DNA from: Guyanagaster necrorhizus
Lineage: Eukaryota > Basidiomycota > Agaricomycetes > Agaricales > Physalacriaceae
DNA length: 64,000 nt
Assembly (NCBI RefSeq): GCF_019112545.1
Contig: NW_025064881.1
Coordinates: 1,214,591 to 1,278,590 of the forward strand
Reading direction: 5' to 3'
Below are positions 34,200-46,106 of this stretch, piece by piece. The translations under genes and the position numbers were made by a program. How positions within the stretch are numbered: position 1 is the first letter of the stretch; each line of letters begins with the position of its first letter. The notes under the pieces are model-generated. The model ran no database searches, had not been told where the DNA came from, and worked only from the letters and a program-made list of their open reading frames with translations.

Positions 34200-36092
34200 C
34201 TAGTGGTCTGCTGATCAGATCTTTAGGGTGATTCTTAGTATATTATTGAGCAGCATAGTCTGTTGCCATATGCCTTAGAATTTCTGTTCATTTATCAGGT
34301 TCTGAATTGATATATAATTTTCCTATTTGCAATATCAGCCAGTAGACATCACACCATAGGAACTTTACTTCTTTCATGTATAGCTCTTGATATTCCTGCA
34401 TCCTGGACCTCTGGATTTCTTTCTCCAATGCTTCTTCATCTATATCCTCCATTAGTCCATAGGCCAGTTCTCCACCAGTGCAGGGTGGATTGCTGCTTTC
34501 AGTCTCCTTGTCTTTCTTGGGCTTATCATCTTCTTCTCTCTCAAAGAGAGGGAAAATGATGGGCAGGTCATAAGAACTCTCCTCATCTCTTAGCAGTTGT
34601 ACCATCTTCATTGACCCACTGCTCCAGCTGAGTACTGGGCCCAGCAGCAGGGCTTGAGAAGTTTGAGGCATTGAGGTAGATGGAGATGGATTGACTCCCA
34701 ATGTTAGAGTCATACTAGTTTCTCTCTGCTGCTCATATTATCACCACTCACTCATGATAGAGGCATATGTGTTGGCAGTATCTATCATCAAGGAGCTGTC
34801 TGACCATTCAACTCCTGAGGAATCCTCAGAGGGTGTGAGTGGAAATATGGGCATTGCCAGATGCTCATAGTCTATAGTGCCTAAAGACAGACTTGTCATT
34901 CTCAAATATAGTGTTAGCACTAGAGATTCATCAGAGAGAGGGATACTGGGGAGTTGGGGGGCATTGGAAGGGCCCTGGGACATCATCTCAAGCTGGAGAA
35001 GCAATTCTGTTATCTTTGGCTCAGGCTTCATTGGCCATGAGAATTTCTGTGTTTCTCCAGTGCTCTGGAGCCCAAGGATCAGATTCAGTAGTACTAGATT
35101 CTCTGAATACTGGAGTTGAGAGGGACTGGTTGGCTTGTACTAGTATGAGTATAGATGTGACCTCTGGTCAGAGCCTGTACTAGTTAGAGATATTAGCTCT
35201 CTCCAGCTGGATTCTCTTGATGCTTCATTGCTGCTCTTGATACTGCTGATCATACTTAGTGGCTTCTTCTGCTTCCCTCCTTCTGCTGATAATACACTCC
35301 TCAAGCTCACTGCAGGCTGGCTGTAGAGTGTCTCACTGCCTTTGCTCCTCCTGTTGGAGAGCTTCTTCATAGTTGAATAGGATGTTAAGATCCCAGATGG
35401 AGAATAGGCAGTGAATGATTTTATTTCTGTTTTCTCAGAACTGCTGCTCATTGTTGAGCCAGTCTGAGGGTGCCCACTCTATTCTGCTGCTGGTTCCAAC
35501 AGAATGGTGGTCCAAGGCAGGGGTGCTGTGAGGCTGGCTTCCAGAAGTCATGTGGCAGAGTTCTGAAGCCATCTGAGTGACATCAAGAGAATCTCTGGCA
35601 TGATCAGCAATCCCATGGGTTTGAGAGGTGCTGAAAGGGTCAGACAAGGACTGCCAGAAGGTGCCCTTCCAGACATTCTCTTCATAGTCAGGAATAGGGG
35701 CAGAGACCCATAGGTTTCAGAATCCTGCAACATGAGGGTCATGATCTCTGCTAGTTTGTTGAGGGGGGGTATCAATGTCTTTCTTCTTTCTGAATATCCC
35801 CTTGATGCAGGCTGCTAGACTCAGCTTTGGGTAAGAGGCTTGTTGCAAACTGGTGGGTTATTCATCAGAATTCAGGGATGTCATAGAGAGAAAGATCAGG
35901 GGTTATATTGCATAAGATATGTTGAATGTGTTGAAACTCATTATAGTGCCTGATTGCTCAGGCAGTAATTAAATAGCATCTCTGGCACAGCTGGATGATC
36001 ACCAATAATTCTAACAATGTTCTAATGATTGATGTGAGGAGTTTGAAGAACTCTCAGTCAAAGTTCAGATCTGATGTGTTGATAAAGGGCAT
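34200..36092 (-). pseudogene. Element D: ORF1 and start of gag
   Basis: Minus strand. The ATG at 36092 begins ORF1, whose conserved hydrophobic helix lies near 35990-36050 (EFFKLLTSIIRTLLELLVII). ORF1 ends FL-stop near 34574, in the same place as in C, E and H. The gag frame is open from 34713 to 34288 and includes ESSYDLPIIFPLFE, an acidic region (EREEDDKPKKDKETESS) and EYQELYMKEVKFLW, so it overlaps the end of ORF1. Gag is cut at 34200 by element E and resumes at 26065. Frames in the middle of ORF1 are broken. Confidence 0.8.
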
Positions 36093-36135
36093 TCAGTTTT
36101 CTTCACATTATAATGTATGAGAAAAGGAAAAAGAA

Positions 36136-36148
36136 AGCTTTGAGCTAA
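36136..36148 (-). other. Element D primer-binding site (self-complementary type)
   Basis: Minus-strand ttagctcaaagct. Its reverse complement agctttgagctaa is present in the D 3' LTR. The 5' LTR version has drifted at the CpG-derived positions. Confidence 0.75.
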
Positions 36149-36149
36149 T

Positions 36150-36607
36150 TGTTAGATCTAAGCATCATATAAACAGAAACATGTGATAAACAGTAGTCAC
36201 CTCACACTTTGGATGATCAACTGAGTTCACCGATGCATATTCTGATTGGTGTGTCATAAGATCTTTGAGATTGGCTTGAGTATAGAATAGTGTGAAAATA
36301 AACTTTAGCTTGAAGCTGGAAATTACCAGCAAGAGTAAGCCTCCTTAAATACTGTACAAGTTCACTAATTATACTGCTACCTATTGTGTGCCATTGTTTA
36401 TTTGTGCCCTTTATCCTTGGGTATCATTACTATACATAAAAGGAGAATTGTGCGTCATCAGGCAACACTGTTGTATCAAAAGATAATGACTGACTCATCT
36501 TAGTTGTAATGACTAAGCTTTATCCCATGATCTTAAGCACTTATTCTGATGCTCTGACTAAGCATAAATAGGGGTTAAACCAAGAGAAGAATGGAAAAAT
36601 CATAACA
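36150..36607 (-). repeat. Element D 5' LTR
   Basis: 458 bp in minus orientation, edges tgttag and cataaca, immediately followed by gactg and then by resumed B integrase sequence. Confidence 0.9.
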
Positions 36608-36612
36608 GACTG

Positions 36613-37001
36613 AGTTGAATAGTTGGTCTTTGCCACCTTCTAACATAACAACCATGTTTACTCTGCAACAGGCAAAACTCTATTCTTTATAAATTATGGG
36701 TGTCACCCTAATATTATCCAAATGATACACTTCCATATTACTACACTGGCCTCTTTGGACTTTGCCATGATAATAGCAAAAATACATAATAAAACATGTA
36801 TCTCTCTCAAAAAAGTGGCTTTTATAATGAAAAAACAATATGATAAGCATCACTGCCTGGAGCATAACTATACCATCAATAATAAGATCTGGCTGGACAC
36901 CACCAACTTTTACTTACCATACTCAAAGCAGAAACTTTCAGATAAATGCACTAGGCTATTTCTAGTAATAGCCAAGATTAATGTCTCCACCTACTGCCTT
37001 T
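36613..37001 (+). pseudogene. Element B: pol part 2 (integrase C-terminal part)
   Basis: Continuation of the B integrase after D. It reads LNSWSLPPSNITTMFTLQQA-like decayed sequence, then the open stretch at 36722-37009 with MKKQYDKHH, NKIWLDTTNFYLPYSKQKLSDK and FLVIAKINVSTY, matching KHYDKHRR, NKVWLDTTNLHLPRPKQKLADK and FPILAKIGVAAY of E. It is cut at 37001 by element H within an L-codon target (ccttt/tcttc) and continues at 54187. Confidence 0.87.
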
Positions 37002-37124
37002 TGTTATGATTTTTTATCTTTTCTTTCCTTTTTATCTTTCTTTTCACAAGAATGACCCCTATTTATGCTTAGTCAGGGTGCCTAGACTTAGCACTTAAGA
37101 CTGTGAGATGGGCTTAGTCATCAC
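37002..37124 (+). repeat. Element H 5' LTR, left part
   Basis: First 118 bp of the H 5' LTR plus the atcac target copy (37120-37124). It matches the start of the H 3' LTR at 53708 (tgttatgattttttacc). The remainder follows G at 46107. Confidence 0.88.
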
Positions 37125-37332
37125 TGTTGAGATAGCAATCCTAAGCAAGTATGAGAATGTACTCAAAGATATGATGTTAGTCAGCAGCAGCTGACTTGGA
37201 TTATAATCTGGACTTATTTAGTATCTCATAGAAAGATCTTGAAGTAATACAAAATGTATTTAAGTAGAACATCTCTCTCTCAAGAGGCTAATTCTAATCC
37301 TCTGTACATTACTCTGCTTTCTATTTACAACA
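37125..37332 (+). repeat. Element G 5' LTR (Copia)
   Basis: 208 bp, tgttgagata...tttacaaca. It contains a tatttaagtag TATA-like box near 37256. It differs from the 3' LTR by scattered transitions and no evident indel. Confidence 0.92.
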
Positions 37333-37475
37333 GATTATGGGCTCTGGCCATAACTGAACTTACATCACTACTCACTTCACACTCTTTCATACTTTATGTA
37401 CACATGTAGAACTGCATGGATAGCCAGTCCATATATAGAATTGACCCCTTTAAGAGCCTGAAAAATTATCTGATA

Positions 37476-39206
37476 TGAAAAATCAAGATGATTGATATCT
37501 TAACTGATTTAGGACTAATTGATTATGCAGATAGAAGCATTTCAGCCCCAGCAGACATGACACTGGTGGCAGATTAGAAGAAGAGTGATAGAAAGGCTCT
37601 TTCAACAATAAGATTGTGGGTTTTAGATAGCCTGCTAGTATATATTGCTGGTTCAAAGACTTCAGCAGAAGTCTGGAAAGCTCTGAAAGATATGTATGAG
37701 TCCAGAGGACCCATGGGAATTGTCTTTGTCAGAAAAAAATTCTTCAGAGCTCAGTGTGAAGAAAGAGAAAACATAGAGGAGCATATTAGGACTTTAAGGT
37801 TCTATCAGGAGAAGCTGGCATCTCTTAAGCAGAAAGTTGAGGAGAAGGACTTCTCTATTACACTGCTTACATCACTCCTGGAATCATGGAATTCATTCAT
37901 CTCATCAGTGGATACTGCTGACTTGAAAGATTCTTACAAGTTGATTTTCTGAATTCTTCAGAAAGACATTCAATTAAAGAAAAAGACTTCTGATTGGACT
38001 ATGACACTTACAGCACATGGCAAGAAGTCCAATCCAAAAGTCACATGTTATGAATGTGGGAAAACTGGTCACATCAGGACAAGTTGTCCAAATAGGAAGA
38101 AGAATTTCAGAAAGTCATGGAAAGAAAAGGAAAAGGGCCAGACTCAGGCACATGTTGCCAAATCAGACTCAGACTCAGAAGACTATGTATTTTGTGCAAC
38201 AGATGTCACACTTACCTCACTCTCAGGAGTATCATGGCTAAGGGACTCTGGTACTATCAGACATATAGTCAAAAATAGATTATATTTTTCTAACTATGTT
38301 GAAACCTCAGGACATAAAGTCATTGGTGTAGGCAAATCCAAAGGCTTGGAAAGGGGAATTGTTAAGATTAAAATAGTTGAAGGAGAAAAGATCACTCCAA
38401 TCACACTAAAAGAGTGTATCCACTGCCCTGATGCACCATTCAATCTTATGTCAATAGGCACATTACAGATGCTGGATTTGAACTCAAATTCAAAGAGTCC
38501 AGAATGGATATTATCTCACCACATGGCAAGATAATTGGCCATGGAGATAAAATATTAAAGCTGTACAGCCTTGATATCATTGTTCCAGAAATAATCCAGG
38601 CCTATGCTATGAAATCAGCCTGATTATGGCAAAAGTAGCACAAAACATTAGGCCATTTAAATATGAGATCAGTAAAGAGACTATTTAGGAAGAAAATAGT
38701 CAAGAGGATGGACATAGATGAGTCAGCCAAGCCTCAGACAGATTGCATAGCTTGCATAAAAGCCAAACATCATACCAAGCCATTTCCACAGGAAGCCAAA
38801 AGAGACTATACTGAAATAGAGAAAATGACATTTTCAGATCTATGGGGGCCAGCCTGAACTCAGAGTATCCATGGTGAAAGGTATTATATAAGCTTCACAG
38901 ATGAGAAATCCCAAAGGACAATATTGTATTTTTTGAAGTCAAAGCAAGATATGGAAATTCAAAAGAAGATCCAGCAGTATCAAAAATACATCAAAGTCTA
39001 TAAAGAGAAGGATCTGAAGTTTATGAGGATTGACAATGGAAAGGAATATATCAATGAAGAGATAAAGGAATACCTCCAGGACAATGGCATACAGTTGAAA
39101 TTGACTGCAGCATATTCTCTATCTCAAAATGGAGTTGCTGAGAGAATAAATTGGATCCTTGTGGAGCATGCATGTGCCATGCTAGAAGAACATCACTTAT
39201 CAAAGA
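37476..39206 (+). pseudogene. Element G: Copia gag, protease and integrase N-terminal half
   Basis: Gag region with an open stretch at 37614-37952 (SAEVWKALKDMYESRG, a Copia Gag signature). A zinc knuckle CYECGKTGHIRTSC lies at about 38049-38092. The protease motif near 38240 reads WLRDSGT. A GAG-pre-integrase-like segment (KPQTDCIACIKAKH) is near 38727-38770 and the integrase core near 38840-39170 (FSDLWGPA; LKFMRIDNGKEYINEEI; YSLSQNGVAERIN). The reading ends abruptly after the integrase at about 39206, where Gypsy gag sequence begins. Frames are interrupted by several stops. Role in an intact copy: particle, proteolysis and integration. Confidence 0.85.
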
Positions 39207-39351
39207 GAAAGACCACATGACAAAGGACTGCCCAAAGAAGAAACAAACACACAAAAACATCAGAGCATAAATTGCTGAGTTGCAGAAAGAGGATGAGGAG
39301 CTCAGCAAAGAAACAAAGGTGGAGGAGGTAAAAGAGAGGGCCAACCAGTGA
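39207..39351 (+). pseudogene. Element F: gag C-terminal tail
   Basis: Encodes the second half of the zinc knuckle and the charged tail (AELQKEDEELSKETKVEEV-like), ending at the TGA at 39349-39351. The pol frame (gtgagcaattcc) overlaps the stop in the -1 frame, as in the other copies. Confidence 0.82.
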
Positions 39352-39785
39352 GCAATTCCACTGTGCTGGCCAAAGACTTCCACAGTGTGCAATCACCAGC
39401 TGCTAGTCAGACTGATAAAATCTCTGTAGTTACTCCTATGCCTACTGTATCAGCACATTTGAATATACCTCAGACTTTTAAACTACACATCGAAGAATTG
39501 CAAAGAAAAACTCAAGTGCCTTCAGGCCAAACAGGGGCAGAGAGCCCCAGTACTTGGCTCAAATCATTTGACACAGAATGGACCTGGAGGGCAATCAGAA
39601 ATGCTAAGGATGAAGCAATAGCAAAAGCTGTGCTTAAAAATTGAATCTATAAAACTCGAGCTGAAGAAGTGATTGATGAGATGATAGAAGAAATAAAAAA
39701 GACAGAATGGTGCTGAGCTCTGGAATGGCTTGATGAACTTTGTGGGCCATGAAAATTTATCTGATGGTTCAAAACACCTGGACAG
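39348..39785 (+). pseudogene. Element F: pol start
   Basis: Open from a GTG overlapping the gag stop to about 39644 (VSNSTVLAKDFHSVQSP...STWLKSFDTEWTWRAI), the poorly conserved N-terminal domain of Pol in this family. It continues with a stop to 39785, where a 1.4-kb solo LTR interrupts it. It joins 41206 when that insertion is removed (cctggacag / aatctaatcac, cf. E caggagagacttgataacc). Confidence 0.83.
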
Positions 39786-41201
39786 TGATATGCAGGCTAC
39801 ATGTCCAGCCCTATAATTTGCAAATTCTGCATAACACACTAGAATATACTAGTAACTGAGAATCATTAGCTAGTAGAGGACTATGGCTGAGGCTCTGAGC
39901 TGATAGTCATGCTAGTCACCAATACTAAGTCCAAAAGGGACTTTGTAAAATAACATGGCCTAAGGATAAAAATCCTAAGTCAGGTTTGAACTTAGAAAAG
40001 TTCAACACCACACCTTGAAAAATACTAAGTCCAAGTTGGACTTAGAAATAGTACCTCAAATAGGGCCAATTCTACATGCTACTAAGACAAGTATATTTTA
40101 AGACAGCTAGAGGTATAATACCATAGCCGGTTGTGAAGTATTGAGTAGAGATAGTATCATCCAGGAGCAGTAAGAAGTGAGATCCAATGATCTGTGGCTA
40201 GCACTATGAGTTTTGACTCAAATGCCTAAGTCAGAATTTCTTAGGTATCAGATGACCTAAGAGACTTAGAATTGAGAGGAATAGAGTGGATAGGACCAGT
40301 TGACTGGGCCTGATCAGGCCTGATCAATCAAGCTACTAAGAATAACTCAGAGAATTAAAACTTTGAGTAGACAGAAAGGAGTTAGGTATCCACAGGCACT
40401 GTAGGCTTAAAATAAAGCTGTGCAGTGGCCAGGTGGGTCTGGGCAAGCCTAGGGGAGTCCAGGAGTGCTGCCATTCCAGAATAATGATGTGATTCCGCTT
40501 TAAACAGGAGAAATATTATTTTGAATGCTTTATTTATAGATTCTGTACCTGTTGTTGGTGTATAAAAGAAGGAAATGAGGGAGAAATACAAAGCAAGCGA
40601 CCCACCCCCACACTCAGGCCTTCTAGCCCACTGTAGCTAGTCCCTGGGACAATGGATTTTGAGTTCTGCTTCGACTTAGTGATTTATTTAAGTTGCTTTG
40701 TCACTTAGAGAGAGGATTAGATTGGAATAATAACTATATTTTGGGTTTTGGGTTAATTTGGGTTTCAAACTATAAGGGTTTTGGCATCAGAATACAAGTT
40801 CTTCAGTTTTGAGGACTGCTAGCCAGCTAAGAGTGCAGCTAGTCAAGCCTAAGTGCTTGATAGACTTAGTATTTGGGTTTCAGAGTTCACTGGGTTTTGG
40901 AATATTCTAAGTTGGTTTGGAGCACACTTTGGCATTGATTCTAAGTCCTAATTATACTTAAACATTGCTATAAACTACTCTCATGAGTATTGCATCTTTG
41001 AAAGCAAGATAGAGTTAAATAACTGTCTTTATGAACTGTTTCTTTGATTTTACTTAAGACTGCAAGAGTGCTTCTATCATACTCAAAACAACCAACCTCA
41101 ACTGTATTTGGTGATTGTGTATTGAGTGGTTAGATGTTGGTGTTTGAGAGTTCATTCCTCATTCACTTCTCTTAGTCACTTAGCTGTTACCAAGCACATC
41201 A
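39786..41201. mobile_element. Insertion I: probable 1416-bp solo LTR of an unrelated element
   Basis: An insertion in F pol with termini tgatatg and cacatca, near-perfect short inverted ends beginning TG and ending CA, flanked by acag on both sides. It has no coding sequence of note. A tataaaag box lies near 40560. Several palindromic modules built on ctaagtc/gacttag occur in its left third. LTR-like ends, a TATA box and a short target repeat make a solo LTR from a long-LTR family the best explanation; no second copy is present here to confirm it. Confidence 0.65.
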
Positions 41202-41205
41202 ACAG

Positions 41206-44200
41206 AATCTAATCACTAAAGCACAAATTGAGACTCTTATGTCTTGATCTGTTCATGCAGTAACCACCTTGATTGATAGTGGTTGCACTGGGAGTTTGAT
41301 TAATTGTGCTTTTGTCAATAAACACTAACTCCCAACCAGGGCCACTGAGGCTCTGATCCCAGTATACAATGCTGACAGAATCAAAAACCAGGCTGGTTCA
41401 ATAATCAAGTTTGTAGAACTCTGACTTATGATCAGAGATCATTCTGAATGAATCGATTTAACAGTCATAGATCTCAGGACTAAAGAAGTCTTCTTTGGTC
41501 ATGATTGGCTGATATGCCACAATCCACTAATCAATTGGAAGATAGGAAGGGTCACATTTGCAAGATACTGCTGCTGGAAAATTCCATTTGAATTGCCTGA
41601 TGAAGATCTGGAAGATTGGTGGAATAAAGAGATAGAAGATGGGGAAACCATTCTCACTATCAACCTCCAGCATGAACTAAATATTCACGCTGTCCACCAT
41701 ACCAATAACCTGGCTGCCAAGGCCAATGAGCAGAAGGAGGAATGGACCTTTGAAGAAATGGTGTCTGAATAGGCATGTGACTTCAAAGACTTGTTTGAAA
41801 AAGAGTGTTTTAATGAACTGCCAGAACTGAAACTATGGGATCACACAATAGAACTGATTCTGAATGCTAATGCTAACTTGGACTGCAAAACCTATCCCCT
41901 TGGCAACAATGAACAACAAGAACTTGACAAGTTCTTAAACAAAAACCTGTTCAGTGGGCAAATCTGGCTATCCAAGTCCCCTATGGCATCACCGTTCTTC
42001 TTCATCAAAAAGAAGGATGGCAAACTCTGACCAGTCTAGGACTATTGAAAACTCAATGAGATGATGATCAAGAATCATTACCTCCTCCCATTAATCTCAG
42101 AACTGATGGACAAGCTCTAAGGTGCTAAATATTATATCAAACTTGATGTCCAGTGGGAATATAACAATATCTATATCAAAGAGGAAGATGAATGAAAAGC
42201 CACATTCAGGACAAATTGGAGATTGTTTGAGCTAACAGTCATATTCTTTGGGCTCACCAATTCTCTAGTGACATTCCAGTGAATGATAAACGATATATTC
42301 AAAGACCTCATTGCCACTGGGAAGGTCACCATCTATCTTGATGATATTTTGATTATGTCCAAAATAAAGGAGGAGCACTGGAAGCTAGTATGACAAGTAC
42401 TAGCACTAATAAGGAAACACAAATTATTCCTCAAAGCAGAAAAGTGTGAATTTAAAGTACTTGAAACTGAATACCTTGGAGTCATCATTAGCAAAGAAAG
42501 TATCTGCATGGACCCCATCAAGGTGGCAGAGGTGACAGAGTGGCTGGAACCAACCAAGAAAAAGGAGTTGCAATCATTTCTTGGATTTACAAATTTCTAC
42601 TGGCACTTCATCTGGGACTATAGCAAAATAGTTCAGCCAATGACTCAATTGACTGGCAATACTCCTTGGGCTTGGGGATTTTTCCAACAGTTGGCCTTTA
42701 ATGATCTGAAGCAATGACTTGCTGAGAACATCATACTCACTATTCTCACTGAAGGGAGATTTCAGGTTGAAGCCAATTCCAGTGAGAGAGCTATAGGTGC
42801 TGTACTCTCACAAGAACAGAACAAAAAATGGTAGCCTGTCACATTCCTGTCCAAGGCACTCACAGTCACTGAATGCAACTACAAAATCTATGATAAGGAA
42901 CTCCTTGCCATCATGATCACCCTCGAAGAATAGTGACATTATCTGATCAGAGCTGTAGAGGTCTTTGAGATCTGAACAGATCACCAAAATCTCTGATACT
43001 TCTGACAACCCCAGAAACTGAACTGCTGGCAAGCCAGATGGATTACAGAACTCAGCCAGTACCAATATATCCTTCATCACAAAGCAGGAATGGCTAACAA
43101 GAAAGCCAACCTGCTCAGCCAATGAGCAGATCATGATCAGAGAAGGACTGACAATGAAAGAGTAATATTACTACACCCAGAATATTTCAGGACTATGATA
43201 ATGCCAACAGAGGAGGAAATTCATGAATGCATCAAGAGCACAACTTGTGATAACCACAAATGAGATCAACAGGTAGCTCTATCCCTCAATTACAAACAGA
43301 GAATGACAAAGAAAGGGAGACTAATTTGCTATGACAGATGAATCTATATCTCTCAAGATCAAGGGTTGCATGGCAAGATCATAGCTACCTGCCATGACCA
43401 TGCCACTGCCAGGCACCCTGGCATTGCCAAAACCAAAGAACTGGTTCTATGAGAATACTGATGGCCCAAGATGAGAAGTGATATCACTGCATACATCAAG
43501 GCATGCAAGGTCTGCCAGCAAGGCAAGTCATCAACATAGGCCTGAGCTACACTGCTCCATCCAAATGAGGTTTCATCATGACCATAGACTCACATTTCTG
43601 TCAATATGATCATTGGATTACTGGACTGCAATGGCTATGATGTCATTATTGTTATAGTTGACTAATTCTCAAAAGTGATCATTCCGATTGCCTATTCGAC
43701 AGAACTAACTTTCAAAGGATGGGCAAAAATCCTACAAGACAAGGTCTATGCCAAGTATGGCATGCCACAAGTAGTTATCTCAGACAGAGGACCTCAATTC
43801 GTCTCTAAGTTCTTGGATGACCTTTATCACCTCCTCAACATCAAGCACAACACATCAACTGTCTATTATCCCCAAACTGATGGGCAAATAGAGCATGCAA
43901 ATCAGAAAGTTGAAAAGTACCTCTGCTTATTCATTAACTATTGATAAGATGACTGGGTAGAATGGCTGACTCTCACTGCCTTCCAACACAACAACTGGGT
44001 TCACTCAGCAACAGAGAAAACACTATTCTTCATTAATTACAGATGACATCCAAAAGTCATACAAACAGAATGACATCAAACTACTACCCCTATGTCCACA
44101 GACTTTGCCACAATGATGGCAAAGATCCATACCAAAACCAAAGCAGCCCTTGAAAAGACTGCCACTACCATGAAGACTCAGTACAATAAATATCGATAGC

Positions 44201-44661
44201 CAGCCCATGATTACTCTGTCAATGACAAAGTGTGGCTGGACACCACCAACCTTCATTTATCACAGCCTAAATGCAAATTAGTGGACAAATGCACCAGCCT
44301 CTTTCTGATACTCTCTAAGATTGGAGTGAGTGCATACAAACTCTGATTACCACCCACTTGAAAAATTCATGATGTCTTTAATGAGACATTGTTAACACCC
44401 TATATCACTCCAGCATTTTCTAACCAAGAGTGACCACCACCTCTATCCCTGGACCTTATTGACAATGAAGAACACTATGAAATTGACCAGATCCTAAACT
44501 ATAAACTATGAAAAATCAGAGCAAAAGGAGGTGTCATGATGACTACAGTCAACTATCTGGTTAGCTGGAAGGAGTATAGCCCAGAATCCAATCAATGGAT
44601 AAATGAGAAACTCATGAGCACTGACAATGCTATACAGGACTATGAACTATCTCTAAATTAA
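41206..44661 (+). pseudogene. Element F: pol, main part, broken
   Basis: The protease DSG is at about 41275 (LIDSGCTGSLIN). RT runs from about 41990 to 42600 and keeps YLDD near 42333-42346 (VTIYLDDILIMSK). RNase H is near 42770-43010 (ERAIGAVLSQEQ). The integrase zinc region is near 43400-43530 and the core near 43590-43945 (VISDRGPQFVSKFLDDLYHL). The C-terminal part has KVWLDTTNLHLSQP near 44230, and a chromodomain sits near 44480-44650 (VNYLVSWKEYSPESNQW). The stop is at 44659-44661. Premature stops are frequent. Confidence 0.88.
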
Positions 44662-44694
44662 GCCATCAGGATAATAGTCTTAAGAAGGGGGTAA

Positions 44695-45149
44695 TGTTAC
44701 AATTTCCTTTGAAATTAACCTCTATTTATGCTTAATCAGGGTGCTAGAATGAGTGCTTAGGATGGTGGGATAAGGCTTAGTCATCACAACTAGCCAAGTC
44801 CATCATTATCTTTCAATGCAATAATGTTGCTTGATGATGCACAATCAACCTTTTATGTATGGTAGCAATGCTCAAGGACAATGAGCACTAAGACAGAGAT
44901 ATGCACAATAAGTATGTAGTATTATTAGCAAGCCTTGTACAGTATTTAAGGAGCTCACTCTCACTGGTAACACCCCAGCTTTGAGCTAAAGTTTACTCCA
45001 TCTCATTCTACTCTTGAGCTAGTCACACAAAGCCTTGAAGCATAGGGAGTTAACACTGATACAATAAATGAACTCTAATGGAAGGCTCAAACATGAAGCT
45101 ATGTTAGTTTATCACATGCTAGTTGATCACATGCAGCTTGAGCCTAACA
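44695..45149 (+). repeat. Element F 3' LTR
   Basis: 455 bp from tgttacaattt to gcctaaca, preceded by the purine tract aagaagggggta and the decayed stem-loop. It contains agctttgagctaa near 44978-44990. No 5' partner is present. Confidence 0.88.
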
Positions 45150-45898
45150 AAATACCTATAGACCTGAATGTACACTAGAGAAAATTCCAACAGAAGACCC
45201 ATGAGATGTTAACACAGCCACTAGACAATATTATCATACTAGTGTCAGATCACTAATATATGCAGCCAATAGATCCTGGCCTGACATTGCATATGCTGTC
45301 ACCAAATTAAGCAAGTATGTGCAGAATCTAGCTGCTGAGCATGTCACAGCCTTGAAGCAAGTTTTCCACTATCTGAAGGGAACTCTAAACTTTGAAATCA
45401 CATATGGAGGGACTATGGATGAGCTGATACCTTATTCAGACTCAGACTGGAGAGAAGACAGAACAGATAAAAGATCAACATCTGATTATGTCTGTACCTA
45501 TGCAGGAGGAGCTGTTACTTGGAGTTCAAAGAAACAGCCTACCATAGTCTTATCCACTATAGAAGCAGAATATATGGCTCTCACACACACAACCCAGGAA
45601 GTAATTTGGCTATGAGCACTCTTAAGTGAATTAAGATTGCCACTTTATAAAGCAACAACTATTTTCATTGACAACCAATCAGCAATCAAATTTGCTGAGA
45701 ACCCTATATTCTATGCATGATTAAAGCATATAGACATATGGCACCACTTCATTCATAAGCACATGACTTCAAATGAAGTCAAAGTTCAGCACTGCACATC
45801 AGAGGAGAACTTAGCAGATATATTCACTAAAGGCCTACTAAGACTATTATATGAGTATTTATCTGCAGGTATTCTAAAAACTCAGAATTAAGGAAGAG
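45150..45898 (+). pseudogene. Element G: Copia RT end and RNase H
   Basis: Resumes Copia Pol after F. It reads RSLIYAANRSWPDIAYAVTK near 45245-45303, then an open stretch at 45319-45615 with the RNase H features SDSDWREDRTDKRSTS and LSTIEAEYMALT, and later FIDNQSAIKFAENP and ENLADIFTKGL near 45805-45840. These are standard Copia C-terminal motifs. It ends just before the purine-rich aattaaggaagag and the 3' LTR. Stops occur after TTQEVIWL and elsewhere. Confidence 0.88.
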
Positions 45899-46106
45899 TG
45901 TTGGAATAGCAATCCTGAGTGAGTATGAGAATGTACTCAAAGATATAATGTCAGTCAGTGGCAGCTGACTTAGATCATGATCTAGACTTATTTAGTATCT
46001 CATAGAAAGATCTCAAAGTAATATAAAATGTATTTAAATAGAATATCTCTCTCTCAAGAGGCTAATTCTAATCCTCTGTACATTACTCTGCTCTCTACTT
46101 ATAACA
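45899..46106 (+). repeat. Element G 3' LTR (Copia)
   Basis: 208 bp, tgttggaata...cttataaca, followed by the atcac duplication and then the rest of the H 5' LTR. Confidence 0.92.

Larger units (their letters stand above)
17889..36607 (-). mobile_element. Element D: Ty3/Gypsy chromovirus, minus strand, carries pogo and E
   Basis: Inserted in the B integrase region and flanked by exact gactg at 17884-17888 and 36608-36612. The LTRs are both 458 bp (3' LTR 17889-18346, 5' LTR 36150-36607). Without its two guests, a pogo transposon at 18378-20771 and element E at 26071-34194, its length is about 8.2 kb, the family size. The order on the minus strand is LTR, primer site, ORF1, gag, pol, LTR. CpG is nearly absent and the frames are broken. 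Confidence 0.92.
39207..45149 (+). mobile_element. Element F: 5'-truncated Ty3/Gypsy inside Copia G
   Basis: Begins within the gag zinc-knuckle coding sequence (DHMTKDCPKKKQ) directly after Copia integrase and ends with a complete 455-bp 3' LTR at 44695-45149. Copia RT/RNase H resumes at 45150. The 5' LTR, ORF1 and most of gag are absent, and the matching part of Copia is missing too. A deletion across the left junction is the simplest explanation. A solo LTR (I) interrupts pol. Confidence 0.85.
37125..46106 (+). mobile_element. Element G: Ty1/Copia retrotransposon inserted in the H LTR
   Basis: Bounded by 208-bp LTRs (37125-37332 and 45899-46106) starting tgttg and ending aaca. It is flanked by exact atcac at 37120-37124 and 46107-46111. 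It encodes a Copia Gag, a CCHC knuckle, protease and integrase start on the left, and the RT end plus RNase H on the right. The middle of the element, including most of RT, is missing and replaced by the Gypsy fragment F. Frames carry several stops. Confidence 0.93.
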
